The notes beneath the pieces were generated by a model. It was not told the DNA's origin. It saw only the letters and a list, made by a program, of their open reading frames with translations, and searched no databases. This document shows positions 39,263 to 50,346 of a stretch of DNA of 64,000 nt, piece after piece. Position 1 is the first letter of the stretch, and each line of letters opens with the position of its first letter. A program made the position numbers and the translations under genes. The DNA comes from Pseudomonas chlororaphis (lineage in GTDB: Bacteria; Pseudomonadota; Gammaproteobacteria; Pseudomonadales; Pseudomonadaceae), in the NCBI RefSeq assembly GCF_001921865.1, contig NZ_MSCT01000004.1, positions 62,001 through 126,000 on the forward strand, written 5' to 3'.

Positions 39263-40678
39263 ATGCGCATTCGCGCGTTGGTTGCTGTCGTAGGACTGTT
39301 GCTTACGGCATTGGCCGTCGACGCTCTGGCTGCTACACAGGTCCGCAGCGTTCGCCTGTGGCGGGCGCCGGACAACACTCGGCTGGTATTCGACCTGTCG
39401 GGCCCGGTCCAGCACAGCGTCTTCACCCTGACGGCCCCCGATCGTCTGGTCATCGATATCAACGGCGCGACCCTCGGCGGGCCGCTGAATGTCGCCACGG
39501 CGAACACGCCGATTACCGCCATGCGTTCGGCCCAACGTACCCCTACCGACCTGCGGGTGGTCATCGACCTGAAAAAGGCTGTCACCCCCAAGAGCTTTAC
39601 CCTGACGCCCAATGCTCAATACGGCAATCGCCTGGTGGTCGACCTGTTCGATAACCCGGCCGATGCCGCGCCGACGCCGCCACCCGCGCCGAGTGTCGCG
39701 ACGGTGCCCGCGGTTCCGGTAACGCCGGCCAAGCCTGAGATCAAGCTGCCACCGGCCCCGGCCGGCAAGCGCGACATCGTCGTGGTCATCGATGCTGGCC
39801 ATGGCGGCGAAGACCCGGGCGCCTCGGGCTCTCGCGGCCAGCATGAGAAAGACGTGGTACTGGCCATCGCTCGCGAGTTGCAGCGCCAGATCAATGGCCT
39901 CAAGGGCTTCCGCGCCGAGTTGACCCGTACCGGCGACTACTTCATTCCGCTGCGCGGCCGTACCGAGATCGCTCGCAAGAAGGGCGCCGATCTGTTCGTC
40001 TCGATCCATGCCGACGCGGCGCCTTCGCGCGCGGCGTTCGGTGCCTCGGTGTTTGCGCTCTCCGACCGCGGTGCCACGTCCGAGACCGCGCGTTGGCTGG
40101 CGGACAGCGAAAACCGTTCCGACTTGATCGGCGGGGCCGGCAACGTCAGCCTCGATGACAAGGACCGGATGCTTGCCGGCGTCTTGCTCGACCTGTCCAT
40201 GACCGCCTCGCTGACCTCCAGCCTCAACGTCGGCCAGAAAGTGCTCAGCAACATCGGCCGGGTCACGCCGCTGCACAAGCAGCGCGTCGAGCAGGCCGGG
40301 TTCATGGTGCTCAAGTCACCGGACATCCCATCGATCCTGGTGGAAACCGGCTTTATCTCCAATGCCAACGAAGCCTCCAAGCTGGCCACGGCCAGCCACC
40401 AGCAGGCATTGGCGCGTTCTATCAGTAGCGGTGTGCGGCAGTTCTTCCAGCAGAACCCACCGCCGGGCACCTACATCGCCTGGCTGCGCGACTCCGGGAA
40501 AATTGCCCAGGGCCCTCGCGACCACCGCGTGAGCCCGGGCGAAACCCTGGCGATGATCGCCGTGCGTTATCAGGTCTCCGCCGCCACCTTGCGCAGCGCC
40601 AACAACCTGAGCAGCGATGAGCTGAAAATCGGTCAGACCCTGACCATCCCGGGTACGGAACTGGCGGCCAAGGAATGA
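39263..40678 (+). CDS. amiB: N-acetylmuramoyl-L-alanine amidase with AMIN, Amidase_3 and LysM domains
   Basis: 471 aa precursor. A signal peptide (about 1-22, ending DALAAT) is followed by an AMIN domain (about 25-135) for septal localisation, a Pro-rich linker, a zinc Amidase_3 domain (about 165-400) with [23 protein letters not shown] and [10 protein letters not shown], and a C-terminal LysM repeat ([17 protein letters not shown] onward). It cleaves peptidoglycan during daughter cell separation. I choose the ATG at 39263, which has GGGG seven bases before; ATG 39251 is also in frame. Its last four bases overlap mutL (ATGA). Confidence 0.94.
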   Translation: MRIRALVAVVGLLLTALAVDALAATQVRSVRLWRAPDNTRLVFDLSGPVQHSVFTLTAPDRLVIDINGATLGGPLNVATANTPITAMRSAQRTPTDLRVVIDLKKAVTPKSFTLTPNAQYGNRLVVDLFDNPADAAPTPPPAPSVATVPAVPVTPAKPEIKLPPAPAGKRDIVVVIDAGHGGEDPGASGSRGQHEKDVVLAIARELQRQINGLKGFRAELTRTGDYFIPLRGRTEIARKKGADLFVSIHADAAPSRAAFGASVFALSDRGATSETARWLADSENRSDLIGGAGNVSLDDKDRMLAGVLLDLSMTASLTSSLNVGQKVLSNIGRVTPLHKQRVEQAGFMVLKSPDIPSILVETGFISNANEASKLATASHQQALARSISSGVRQFFQQNPPPGTYIAWLRDSGKIAQGPRDHRVSPGETLAMIAVRYQVSAATLRSANNLSSDELKIGQTLTIPGTELAAKE

Positions 40679-42585
40679 ATGAAGCAGTTATCAGCAGCGC
40701 CCGCATCGAGCTGCTCAGTCCGCGCCTGGCGAACCAGATTGCCGCCGGCGAAGTCGTCGAGCGCCCGGCATCGGTGATCAAGGAGTTGCTGGAGAACAGC
40801 CTGGACTCCGGAGCCAAACGCATCGATGTGGATGTCGAGCAGGCGGGCGTCAAGCTGCTGCGAGTGCGCGACGACGGCGGCGGGATCTCCGCCGATGATC
40901 TGCCGCTGGCCCTGGCGCGTCACGCCACCAGCAAGATCCGCAACCTCGAGGACCTGGAGCAGGTCATGAGCCTGGGGTTCCGCGGTGAAGCCCTGGCGTC
41001 CATCAGTTCGGTCGCGCGCCTGACCCTGACGTCGCGAACCCGCGACGCCGAGCAGGCCTGGCAGGTCGAGACCGAAGGCCGTGACATGGCGCCGCGCGTG
41101 CAGCCAGCCGCTCATCCGGTCGGAACCTCGGTGGAGGTTCGCGACTTGTTCTTCAATACCCCGGCCCGGCGCAAATTCCTCAAGGCGGAAAAGACCGAGT
41201 TCGATCACCTGCAGGAAGTGATCAAGCGTCTGGCCCTGGCGCGGTTCGATGTGGCTTTTCACCTGCGCCACAACGGCAAGAGCGTGCTCAGCCTGCATGA
41301 GGCCAACGACGACGTGGCGCGTGCGCGGCGGGTGGCGGCGGTCTGCGGTTCGGGTTTTCTCGAGCAGGCGCTGCCGATCGAGGTCGAGCGTAACGGCCTG
41401 CATCTATGGGGCTGGGTCGGCTTGCCGACCTTTTCCCGCAGCCAGGCGGACCTGCAGTATTTCTACGTCAACGGCCGCGCGGTGCGCGACAAGCTGGTCG
41501 CCCACGCGGTGCGCCAGGCTTATCGCGACGTGTTGTTCAACGGGCGGCATCCGACGTTCGTGCTGTTCTTCGAGGTCGATCCGGCAGTGGTGGACGTCAA
41601 CGTGCACCCCACCAAGCACGAAGTGCGCTTCCGCGACGGGCGCATGGTCCACGATTTCCTGTACGGCACCTTGCACCGCGCTTTGGGCGACGTCCGCCCG
41701 GAGGACCATCTGGCGGCACCGGCTGCGACGGCGGGGATTGTCCGCCCGACGGGTATCGAAGCCGGCGAGTTCGGCCCCCAGGGCGAGATGCGCCTGGCCG
41801 CGAACATGGCGCTGGAGCAGCCGCAGGCCCAGCCGGCCTTCAGCCCGCCGGGCTCTGGCGCCGGCGCAGGCTATCAATACCAGTACACGCCACGCCCGCA
41901 GCCGACGCTGCCGGCGGCCGAGGCGCAGAGCGCCTATCGCGAGTTTTTTGCGCCGTTGCCTGAGTCGGGCGCGGTGTCCCTGCCGGACTCCCAGGGTGAT
42001 ATCCCGCCGCTGGGCTACGCGCTGGCCCAGCTCAAAGGCATCTATATCCTTGCGGAAAATGCCCAGGGCCTGGTGCTGGTGGATATGCACGCGGCCCACG
42101 AACGGATCATGTACGAGCGCTTGAAGGTGGCGATGGCCAGCGAAGGCCTGAGCGGCCAGCCGCTGCTGGTGCCGGAGTCGATTGCGGTCAGCCAGCGCGA
42201 AGCCGATTGTGCCGAAGAGCACGTCAGCTGGTTCCAGCGCCTGGGGTTCGAGTTGCAGCGCCTGGGGCCGGAGTCGCTGGCGATCCGGCAGATTCCGGCC
42301 TTGCTCAAGCAAGCGGAAGCCAATCGCCTGGTGCATGACGTTTTGGCCGACCTGATGGAATACGGCACCAGTGACCGTATCCAGGCGCATCTCAACGAGC
42401 TGCTGGGCACCATGGCCTGTCACGGTGCAATCCGGGCCAACCGGCGACTGGCCTTGCCGGAGATGAACGGCTTGTTGCGGGACATGGAAAACACCGAGCG
42501 CAGCGGCCAATGCAACCATGGCCGACCGACCTGGACCCAGTTGGGCCTGGACGATCTGGACAAACTTTTCTTGCGCGGTCGTTGA
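40675..42585 (+). CDS. mutL: DNA mismatch repair protein MutL
   Basis: 636 aa. The N-terminal GHKL ATPase has [23 protein letters not shown] and [14 protein letters not shown]. The C-terminal dimerisation domain contains [12 protein letters not shown] at 470-481, a match to the DMHA(X)2E(X)4E endonuclease motif of nicking MutL proteins, as expected in Pseudomonas, which lacks MutH. A Pro/Ala/Gln-rich linker (about 355-420) joins them. Overlaps amiB at the 5' end and miaA by one base at the 3' end. Confidence 0.97.
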   Translation: MNEAVISSARIELLSPRLANQIAAGEVVERPASVIKELLENSLDSGAKRIDVDVEQAGVKLLRVRDDGGGISADDLPLALARHATSKIRNLEDLEQVMSLGFRGEALASISSVARLTLTSRTRDAEQAWQVETEGRDMAPRVQPAAHPVGTSVEVRDLFFNTPARRKFLKAEKTEFDHLQEVIKRLALARFDVAFHLRHNGKSVLSLHEANDDVARARRVAAVCGSGFLEQALPIEVERNGLHLWGWVGLPTFSRSQADLQYFYVNGRAVRDKLVAHAVRQAYRDVLFNGRHPTFVLFFEVDPAVVDVNVHPTKHEVRFRDGRMVHDFLYGTLHRALGDVRPEDHLAAPAATAGIVRPTGIEAGEFGPQGEMRLAANMALEQPQAQPAFSPPGSGAGAGYQYQYTPRPQPTLPAAEAQSAYREFFAPLPESGAVSLPDSQGDIPPLGYALAQLKGIYILAENAQGLVLVDMHAAHERIMYERLKVAMASEGLSGQPLLVPESIAVSQREADCAEEHVSWFQRLGFELQRLGPESLAIRQIPALLKQAEANRLVHDVLADLMEYGTSDRIQAHLNELLGTMACHGAIRANRRLALPEMNGLLRDMENTERSGQCNHGRPTWTQLGLDDLDKLFLRGR

Positions 42586-43556
42586 TGAGCCAGTTTCCTC
42601 CCGCGATTTTCCTGATGGGCCCGACTGCCGCCGGCAAGACCGACCTGGCCATCGAACTCACCAAGGTCCTGCCTTGCGAGCTGATCAGTGTCGATTCGGC
42701 GCTGGTCTACCGCGGCATGGACATCGGTACCGCCAAACCGTCCAGGGAAATCCTCGCCGAGTTCCCGCACCGCTTGATCGATATCCTCGACCCGGCCGAA
42801 AGTTATTCGGCGGCGGATTTTCGCAGCGATGCGTTGGCGGCCATGGCCGACATCACCGCCCGCGGCAAGATTCCGCTGCTGGTCGGCGGGACCATGCTCT
42901 ATTACAAGGCTCTGCTTGAGGGGCTGGCGGACATGCCGCCGGCCGATCCGCAGGTGCGCGCCGAGCTGGAAGAAGAGGCGGCGCGCCTTGGCTGGCAGGC
43001 TTTGCACGACCAGTTGGCGGCGATCGACCCCGAGTCGGCGGCGCGGATTCATCCCAACGATCCGCAACGCCTGACCCGGGCGCTGGAAGTCTATCGGGTC
43101 AGCGGCCTGAGCATGACCGCCCACAGACTGCGACAATCTGCGCAAAGTACTGAAGCAGCCGCGTCGGGACGGGGACAATTGCCCTATACTGTCGCGAACT
43201 TGGCCATTGCCCCGGCAAACCGTCAGGTACTGCATCAGCGTATTGCACAAAGATTCACAATTATGTTGGAACAGGGATTCGTCGACGAGGTCGTAGCTCT
43301 GCGCTCTAGAAGTGACCTGCATGCCGGGTTGCCGTCTATACGTGCTGTAGGCTACCGACAAGTCTGGGATCATCTGGATGGCAAGCTGACATTCGCCGAG
43401 ATGCAGGAGCGCGGCATCATTGCCACGCGCCAATTGGCGAAACGCCAGTTCACCTGGTTACGCAGCTGGGCTGATTTACACTGGCTGGACAGCCTGGATT
43501 GCGACAATCTGCCGCGCGCCTTGAAATACCTGGGAACGGTCTCCATATTGGGCTGA
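42585..43556 (+). CDS. miaA: tRNA dimethylallyltransferase
   Basis: 323 aa. It adds the isopentenyl group to A37 of tRNAs reading UNN codons. The P-loop GPTAAGKT is at 12-19; [18 protein letters not shown] and [15 protein letters not shown] are family hallmarks. The ATG shares one base with the mutL TGA. It lies directly before hfq, the common gammaproteobacterial order. Confidence 0.97.
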   Translation: MSQFPPAIFLMGPTAAGKTDLAIELTKVLPCELISVDSALVYRGMDIGTAKPSREILAEFPHRLIDILDPAESYSAADFRSDALAAMADITARGKIPLLVGGTMLYYKALLEGLADMPPADPQVRAELEEEAARLGWQALHDQLAAIDPESAARIHPNDPQRLTRALEVYRVSGLSMTAHRLRQSAQSTEAAASGRGQLPYTVANLAIAPANRQVLHQRIAQRFTIMLEQGFVDEVVALRSRSDLHAGLPSIRAVGYRQVWDHLDGKLTFAEMQERGIIATRQLAKRQFTWLRSWADLHWLDSLDCDNLPRALKYLGTVSILG

Positions 43557-43648
43557 GTCCTTGCAATTGCCGTCTATCCTTGGGGGTGGGGCGGCTTGAG
43601 CCATCTGTTTTCCGATTTTTATTATTGATCCTTAAAGGAGTACGGCAC

Positions 43649-43909
43649 ATGTCAAAAGGGCATTCGCTACAAGACCCTTACTTGAACACTTTACGTAAAG
43701 AGAAAGTTGGGGTTTCCATCTATCTGGTCAACGGCATCAAGCTGCAAGGTACGATCGAGTCTTTCGACCAGTTCGTCATCCTGCTGAAAAATACCGTCAG
43801 CCAAATGGTTTACAAGCACGCTATCTCGACAGTGGTGCCGGTTCGTCCAATTCGCCTGCCTAGCGCATCCGAATCCGAACAGGGCGACGCTGAACCAGGT
43901 AACGCCTGA
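43649..43909 (+). CDS. hfq: RNA chaperone Hfq
   Basis: 86 aa. Sm1 motif ([21 protein letters not shown], residues 21-41) and Sm2 motif [11 protein letters not shown] (54-64) with the K56-H57 pair. Q8 of the proximal face is present. The tail is short and acidic ([14 protein letters not shown]), typical of pseudomonads. A strong AAAGGAG ribosome site lies just before the ATG at 43649. Confidence 0.99.
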   Translation: MSKGHSLQDPYLNTLRKEKVGVSIYLVNGIKLQGTIESFDQFVILLKNTVSQMVYKHAISTVVPVRPIRLPSASESEQGDAEPGNA

Positions 43910-43921
43910 TAGGAGTCTCCT

Positions 43922-45223
43922 TTGTTCTTTGAGCGCCACGGTGGTGGTGAGCGGGCAATTCTCGTTCACTTGGATGGTCAGGACCCTGAGGCGCGCGAAG
44001 ATCCGCAGGAGTTTCAGGAGTTGGCAATATCGGCCGGCGCCGAGACCGTCGCGTTTGTTAACGTGCCGCGTCATCGGCCAACCGCCAAGTACCTGGTTGG
44101 CAGTGGCAAGGTCGAAGAGTTACGCGACCTGGTCCAGGCCGAACAGGTCGACCTGGTGATTTTCAATCACATCCTCACACCCAGTCAGGAACGCAACCTC
44201 GAACGTGCTTTCGAGTGTCGCGTGATTGATCGCACGGGTCTGATTCTCGATATTTTCGCCCAGCGCGCCCGTACTCATGAAGGCAAGCTCCAGGTAGAAC
44301 TGGCCCAGCTTGAGCACATGAGCACGCGTCTGGTTCGTGGCTGGACTCACCTCGAGCGGCAGAAAGGCGGTATCGGTCTGCGCGGCCCGGGTGAAACCCA
44401 GCTCGAGACCGACCGGCGTCTCCTGCGGGTTCGCCTGCGGCAGATCAAGGGCCGGCTGGAGAAGGTCCGCAGCCAGCGCGAGCAGGCCCGTCGCGGGCGC
44501 AAGCGCGCGGATATCCCTTCGGTGTCGTTGGTGGGTTACACCAACGCCGGCAAGTCTACTTTGTTCAACTCCGTGACCGAGTCCGATGTGTTCGCGGCCG
44601 ATCAACTGTTCGCCACCCTCGATCCGACCCTGCGCCGGCTCGAGCTGGACGACCTGGGGCCGATCGTGCTGGCCGACACCGTGGGCTTCATCCGTCACCT
44701 GCCGCACAAGCTGGTGGAGGCGTTTCGGGCTACGCTCGAGGAGTCGAGCAACTCCGACCTGCTGCTGCATGTCATCGATGCCCATGAGCCCGAGCGCATG
44801 GCGCAGATCGAGCAGGTCATGGTGGTGCTCGGCGAGATCGGGGCCCAGGACTTGCCGATCCTGGAGGTCTATAACAAACTCGATTTGCTCGAGGGCGTGG
44901 ACCCGCAGATCCAGCGTGATGCCGACGGCAAGCCGCAGCGGGTCTGGTTGTCGGCCCGCGAAGGGCAAGGGCTGGACCTGCTCAAACAGGCCATCGCCGA
45001 GCTGTTGGGCGAGGATTTGTTCGTCGGCACCTTGCGCTTGCCGCAGCGTTTTGCTCGACTGCGAGCGCAGTTCTTCGAGTTGGGCGCGGTACAGAAGGAA
45101 GATCACGACGAGGAAGGTGTCAGCCTGCTGGCTGTTCGCTTGCCACGAGTCGAGCTGAATCGACTGGTAAGCCGCGAAGGCATGCAGCCGCTGGAGTTCA
45201 TCGAGCAACACACTTTGCAATAA
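43922..45223 (+). CDS. hflX: GTPase HflX
   Basis: 433 aa ribosome-associated GTPase that splits stalled 70S particles. The N-terminal HflX domain contains VGSGKVEELRDLVQ and the Gly-rich GGIGLRGPGETQLETDRR linker; the G domain starts with G1 GYTNAGKST (205-213) and has ADTVGFIRHLPHKLVEAF for G3. Start is TTG at 43922, 12 bp after hfq, with AGGAG upstream; no in-frame ATG is near. Confidence 0.96.
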   Translation: MFFERHGGGERAILVHLDGQDPEAREDPQEFQELAISAGAETVAFVNVPRHRPTAKYLVGSGKVEELRDLVQAEQVDLVIFNHILTPSQERNLERAFECRVIDRTGLILDIFAQRARTHEGKLQVELAQLEHMSTRLVRGWTHLERQKGGIGLRGPGETQLETDRRLLRVRLRQIKGRLEKVRSQREQARRGRKRADIPSVSLVGYTNAGKSTLFNSVTESDVFAADQLFATLDPTLRRLELDDLGPIVLADTVGFIRHLPHKLVEAFRATLEESSNSDLLLHVIDAHEPERMAQIEQVMVVLGEIGAQDLPILEVYNKLDLLEGVDPQIQRDADGKPQRVWLSAREGQGLDLLKQAIAELLGEDLFVGTLRLPQRFARLRAQFFELGAVQKEDHDEEGVSLLAVRLPRVELNRLVSREGMQPLEFIEQHTLQ

Positions 45224-45319
45224 AAGCCTGAAAAAGCGGTTGTGCCGCTGTAGCAGGCATTCTGTAGCATTGGTCGGCGCGCCGTGGGTGCGTCTTTGCT
45301 TTATCAGATGGAGAGCGCT

Positions 45320-46489
45320 ATGGCTTGGAATGAGCCGGGTGGCAACTCGAATAATCAGGATCCTTGGGGTGGTAAACGCCGCAACAATGGCGACCGCAAG
45401 GGGCCACCGGATCTCGACGAGGCCTTCCGTAAGCTGCAGGAAAGCCTGAATGGGTTGTTCGGTGGTGGTAAGAAACGTGGTGACGATGGTGGCGGTTCCG
45501 GTAAGGGCGGCGGTCTTGGCCTGCTCGGTATCGGTCTGGTCGTGCTGGCGGCCGTGTGGCTGTACAGCGCGGTATATGTCGTGGACGAGCAGGAGCAAGC
45601 CGTGGTGCTGCGCTTCGGCAAGTACTACGAAACCGTCGGCCCGGGCCTGAACATCTACTTCCCGCCGATCGATCGCAAGTACATGGAAAACGTCACGCGT
45701 GAGCGTGCCTACACCAAGCAGGGGCAGATGCTGACTGAAGACGAGAACATCGTCGAAGTGCCGCTGACCGTGCAGTACAAGATCAGTAACCTGCAGGACT
45801 TCGTGCTGAACGTCGATCAGCCGGAAATCAGCCTGCAGCACGCGACCGACAGTGCCTTGCGCCACGTGGTGGGCTCCACCGCGATGGACCAGGTGTTGAC
45901 CGAAGGTCGTGAATTGATGGCCAGCGAGATCAAGGAGCGTCTGCAACGTTTCCTCGATACCTACCGCACCGGTATCACCGTGACCCAGGTGAACGTACAG
46001 AGCGCGGCGGCACCGCGTGAAGTGCAGGAAGCCTTCGATGACGTGATCCGTGCCCGTGAAGATGAACAGCGTTCGCGCAACCAGGCTGAAACCTATGCCA
46101 ATGGCGTCGTGCCGGAGGCTCGCGGTCAGGCCCAGCGCATCATCGAAGATGCCAATGGTTATCGCGGCGAAGTGGTTTCCCGCGCCAAGGGTGAGGCCGA
46201 TCGCTTCACCAAGCTGGTGGCCGAATACCGCAAGGCGCCTGAAGTTACCCGTGAGCGTCTGTACCTGGACACCATGCAGGAAGTCTTCAGCAATACCAGC
46301 AAGGTACTCGTGACCGGCAACAAGAACGGCCAAAGCAACCTGCTGTATCTGCCGTTGGACAAGATGGTCGAAAGTGGCCGCAGCACCAGCGCTCCGGTGA
46401 CTGGCGCAGCAGCGAGCAGCAACGAAGCGAATGCGCGTGCGGCAGCTGATCTGCAGCAACAGCAAGCGCGTACCAGGGAGAGTCGCTGA
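45320..46489 (+). CDS. hflK: FtsH protease modulator HflK
   Basis: 389 aa inner-membrane SPFH protein. The N-terminal cytoplasmic tail is Gly/Asn/Lys-rich (about 1-75), then one transmembrane helix (about 80-98) and the SPFH domain on the periplasmic side (AVYVVDEQEQAVVLRFGKY onward). It assembles with HflC into a cage around FtsH. ATG at 45320 (MAWNEPGG) has GGAGAG upstream; ATG 45308 is in frame but has a poorer site. It overlaps hflC by one base. Confidence 0.96.
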   Translation: MAWNEPGGNSNNQDPWGGKRRNNGDRKGPPDLDEAFRKLQESLNGLFGGGKKRGDDGGGSGKGGGLGLLGIGLVVLAAVWLYSAVYVVDEQEQAVVLRFGKYYETVGPGLNIYFPPIDRKYMENVTRERAYTKQGQMLTEDENIVEVPLTVQYKISNLQDFVLNVDQPEISLQHATDSALRHVVGSTAMDQVLTEGRELMASEIKERLQRFLDTYRTGITVTQVNVQSAAAPREVQEAFDDVIRAREDEQRSRNQAETYANGVVPEARGQAQRIIEDANGYRGEVVSRAKGEADRFTKLVAEYRKAPEVTRERLYLDTMQEVFSNTSKVLVTGNKNGQSNLLYLPLDKMVESGRSTSAPVTGAAASSNEANARAAADLQQQQARTRESR

Positions 46490-47358
46490 TGAGCAATAAA
46501 TCGCTGATCGCCCTTATCGTCGGCGTCGTCGTGGCGATCGCTGCCTGGAACTGCTTCTACATCGTCGCTCAGACCGAGCGCGCGGTGTTGCTGCAGTTCG
46601 GTCGTGTGGTCCAGGCTGACGTTCAGCCGGGCCTGCATGTGAAAGTGCCCTATGTGAACCAGGTGCGTAAGTTCGACGCTCGCCTGATGACCCTGGATGC
46701 ACCGACCCAACGTTTCCTGACGTTGGAAAAGAAAGCCGTGATGGTCGATGCCTATGCCAAATGGCGCGTGAAGGACGCGGAGCGTTTCTACACCGCGACT
46801 TCCGGCCTCAAGCAGATCGCTGACGAGCGTCTTTCTCGTCGTCTGGAGTCGGGCCTGCGCGACCAGTTCGGTAAGCGCACTCTGCACGAAGTGGTTTCCG
46901 GCGAGCGCGACGCGCTGATGGCGGATATCACGGCGTCGCTCAACAAGATGGCCGAGAAAGAATTGGGCATCGAAGTGGTCGATGTCCGGGTCAAGGCCAT
47001 CGACTTGCCGAAGGAAGTCAACCGCAGCGTCTTCGAGCGGATGAGCACCGAGCGTGAGCGTGAAGCTCGCGAGCACCGCGCCAAGGGTAACGAGCTGGCT
47101 GAAGGTATTCGTGCCGATGCCGATCGTCAGCGCCGCGTACTGTTGGCTGAGGCCTATCGCGAGTCGGAAGAGATTCGCGGTGACGGCGACGCCCAGGCCG
47201 CAGCCATCTACTCCAAGGCCTACGGCCAGGACCAGGAATTCTACGGTTTCTACCGTAGCCTGCGCGCCTATCGTGAAAGCTTCGCGAACAAATCCGACGT
47301 CATGGTCCTCGACCCAAGCAGCGACTTTTTCCGTTACCTGGAAAAGGCCAAGCCTTGA
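46489..47358 (+). CDS. hflC: FtsH protease modulator HflC
   Basis: 289 aa partner of HflK. An N-terminal membrane helix (about 4-22) leads to the SPFH domain (VAQTERAVLLQFGRVVQ) and an Ala/Glu/Arg-rich helical stretch (about 175-240). The final segment (SSDFFRYLEKAKP) is typical. TGATG junction with hflK. In most gammaproteobacteria a small DUF2065 gene follows; none is visible here. Confidence 0.96.
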   Translation: MSNKSLIALIVGVVVAIAAWNCFYIVAQTERAVLLQFGRVVQADVQPGLHVKVPYVNQVRKFDARLMTLDAPTQRFLTLEKKAVMVDAYAKWRVKDAERFYTATSGLKQIADERLSRRLESGLRDQFGKRTLHEVVSGERDALMADITASLNKMAEKELGIEVVDVRVKAIDLPKEVNRSVFERMSTEREREAREHRAKGNELAEGIRADADRQRRVLLAEAYRESEEIRGDGDAQAAAIYSKAYGQDQEFYGFYRSLRAYRESFANKSDVMVLDPSSDFFRYLEKAKP

Positions 47359-47673
47359 TACGTCGTTGACCTGAATCACCCCCGCCTGGCGGCTAAAACG
47401 TCTGGCGGGGTGATCCTTTGGGAAAACGAGTGTATGATGCGGCAGCCGGGAAATTCCCGGCTTTTTTGCGTCTGCACGTTTGATTGTGGTTGTTGGTGCA
47501 AGACGGCGAGTTGAACGACTCGACAGCTTTTTTCGAGGAAAGTGAGTGGCGAAGCCGGTTTCAGGCTTTTTGCCGTGTCGCCCATGCGCGGGGTTTGCGT
47601 AAGGGCGCTTCATTTTCTGCTTCACTCAAGGCCCGCCCATAGGCAGGCCGCCTGGTCACAGGGGAATGGCGTA
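47359..47673. other. Intergenic region between hflC and hisZ
   Basis: 315 bp. Two hairpins are visible: an imperfect stem TCACCCCCGCC (47376-47386) with GGCGGGGTGA (47404-47413), and a good terminator at 47444-47467. I find no credible small protein; the DUF2065 gene expected here by synteny with E. coli and PAO1 is not encoded. Confidence 0.7.
47444..47467 (+). terminator. Rho-independent terminator after hflC
   Basis: Perfect stem AGCCGGGAA/TTCCCGGCT followed by six T. Confidence 0.85.
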
Positions 47674-48861
47674 ATGGCAACGGTAGACCGCTGGCTGCTG
47701 CCAGATGGCATCGAAGAAGTACTGCCACCTGAGGCGGCGCGTATTGAAGTCGCGCGTCGTCAGGTGTTGGATCTGTTCCAGAGCTGGGGTTACGAGTTCG
47801 TCGTGACTCCCCATATCGAGTACCTGGAATCCTTGCTGACTGGCGCGGGCCAGGACCTCGATCTGCGTACTTTCAAGGTCATCGACCCGCAATCGGGTCG
47901 GCAGATGGGGTTCCGCGCCGACATTACGCCGCAGGTGGCCCGCATCGATGCGCATACCCTGCGTCGCGAAGGTCCGAGCCGCCTGTGCTATGCCGGTAGC
48001 GTGCTGCATGCCCAGCCGCGTGCCTTGTCGTCCTCGCGCAGCCCGATCCAGTTGGGTGCCGAGTTATACGGCGATGCGAGCCCGAGCAGCGACGTGGAAG
48101 TCATCAGCCTGATGCTGGCGATGCTGCAACTGGCCGACGTGCCGGATGTGCACATGGACCTGGGGCATGTCGGTATCTACCGTGGCCTGGCTCGAGCGGC
48201 CGGTCTGTCCGGTGAGGTGGAGCAACAACTGTTCGATGCCTTGCAACGCAAGGCCATCGACGAGGTCATTACCCTGACCGAAGGCCTCCCGGCCGAGCTG
48301 TCCGGCATGCTGCGGGCGCTGGTCGACCTGTGCGGCGGCCGCGAAGTACTGACGGCGGCCCGCGAGCGCCTGGCGAACGCGCCGGCGCCGGTATTGGCGG
48401 CACTGGACGACCTGCTGGCGATTGCCGAGCGTCTTTCCGTGCGATTCCCCGAGTTGCCGCTGTACTTCGACCTGGGCGAGCTGCGTGGCTACCACTACCA
48501 CACAGGTGTGGTGTTTGCCGTGTTCGTGCCGGGTGTTGGCCAGTCCATCGCCCAGGGCGGTCGTTACGACGACATCGGCGCCGACTTCGGTCGCGCCCGT
48601 CCGGCAACCGGCTTCTCCACCGATTTGAAAACCCTGGTGACCCTGGGGCGTGCTGAGATCGAGCTACCGTCTGGCGGTATCTGGATGCCGGACAGCACGG
48701 ATGCGGCTCTCTGGCAGCAGGTTTGCCAGTTGCGCAGCGAGGGTCAGCGTGTCGTCCAGGCCCTGCCTGGGCAACCATTGGCCGCCGCCCGTGATGCGGA
48801 CTGCGACCGGCAATTGATTCAGCAGAACGGGCTTTGGCAAGTATTGCCGCTGGCTTCTTGA
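47674..48861 (+). CDS. hisZ: ATP phosphoribosyltransferase regulatory subunit
   Basis: 395 aa. A histidyl-tRNA synthetase paralogue that activates the short form of HisG in histidine synthesis. The class II synthetase core is seen as [14 protein letters not shown] and the [22 protein letters not shown] region, but the C-terminal anticodon-binding domain is missing, as in HisZ. The ATG at 47674 is chosen because [20 protein letters not shown] is the standard start. Followed by purA, a conserved pair in Pseudomonas. Confidence 0.96.
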   Translation: MATVDRWLLPDGIEEVLPPEAARIEVARRQVLDLFQSWGYEFVVTPHIEYLESLLTGAGQDLDLRTFKVIDPQSGRQMGFRADITPQVARIDAHTLRREGPSRLCYAGSVLHAQPRALSSSRSPIQLGAELYGDASPSSDVEVISLMLAMLQLADVPDVHMDLGHVGIYRGLARAAGLSGEVEQQLFDALQRKAIDEVITLTEGLPAELSGMLRALVDLCGGREVLTAARERLANAPAPVLAALDDLLAIAERLSVRFPELPLYFDLGELRGYHYHTGVVFAVFVPGVGQSIAQGGRYDDIGADFGRARPATGFSTDLKTLVTLGRAEIELPSGGIWMPDSTDAALWQQVCQLRSEGQRVVQALPGQPLAAARDADCDRQLIQQNGLWQVLPLAS

Positions 48862-50208
<1,347 letters not shown>

Positions 50209-50227
50209 TAAGTCGTTGATGTAAAAA

Positions 50228-50255
50228 ACAAAGGCCCCTCCATAGGGGCCTTTGT
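50228..50255. terminator. Terminator after purA
   Basis: ACAAAGGCCCCT with AGGGGCCTTTGT around CCAT, with an A-run before and GTCGTTTCT after. Confidence 0.85.
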
Positions 50256-50346
50256 CGTTTCTGTCTGCCTGGCGGCACGACCCTTGCTGTGATTTCTGCT
50301 TCCTGAGTGCCATCAATTTAATGGCGTCAAAGTAGAGGGATTTCCT

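Noticed and set aside
44120..46465. Minus-strand open frame of 781 codons
   Set aside because: Runs across hflX and hflK in antisense and crosses their intergenic region; no domain pattern.
47416..47467. Possible small RNA with TATGAT -10 box and terminator
   Set aside because: The terminator begins only about five bases after the -10 box, too close for a transcript.
50290..50316. Possible FliA promoter before the chemoreceptor
   Set aside because: GCCATCAA differs from the -10 octamer at several positions and the -35 match is poor.
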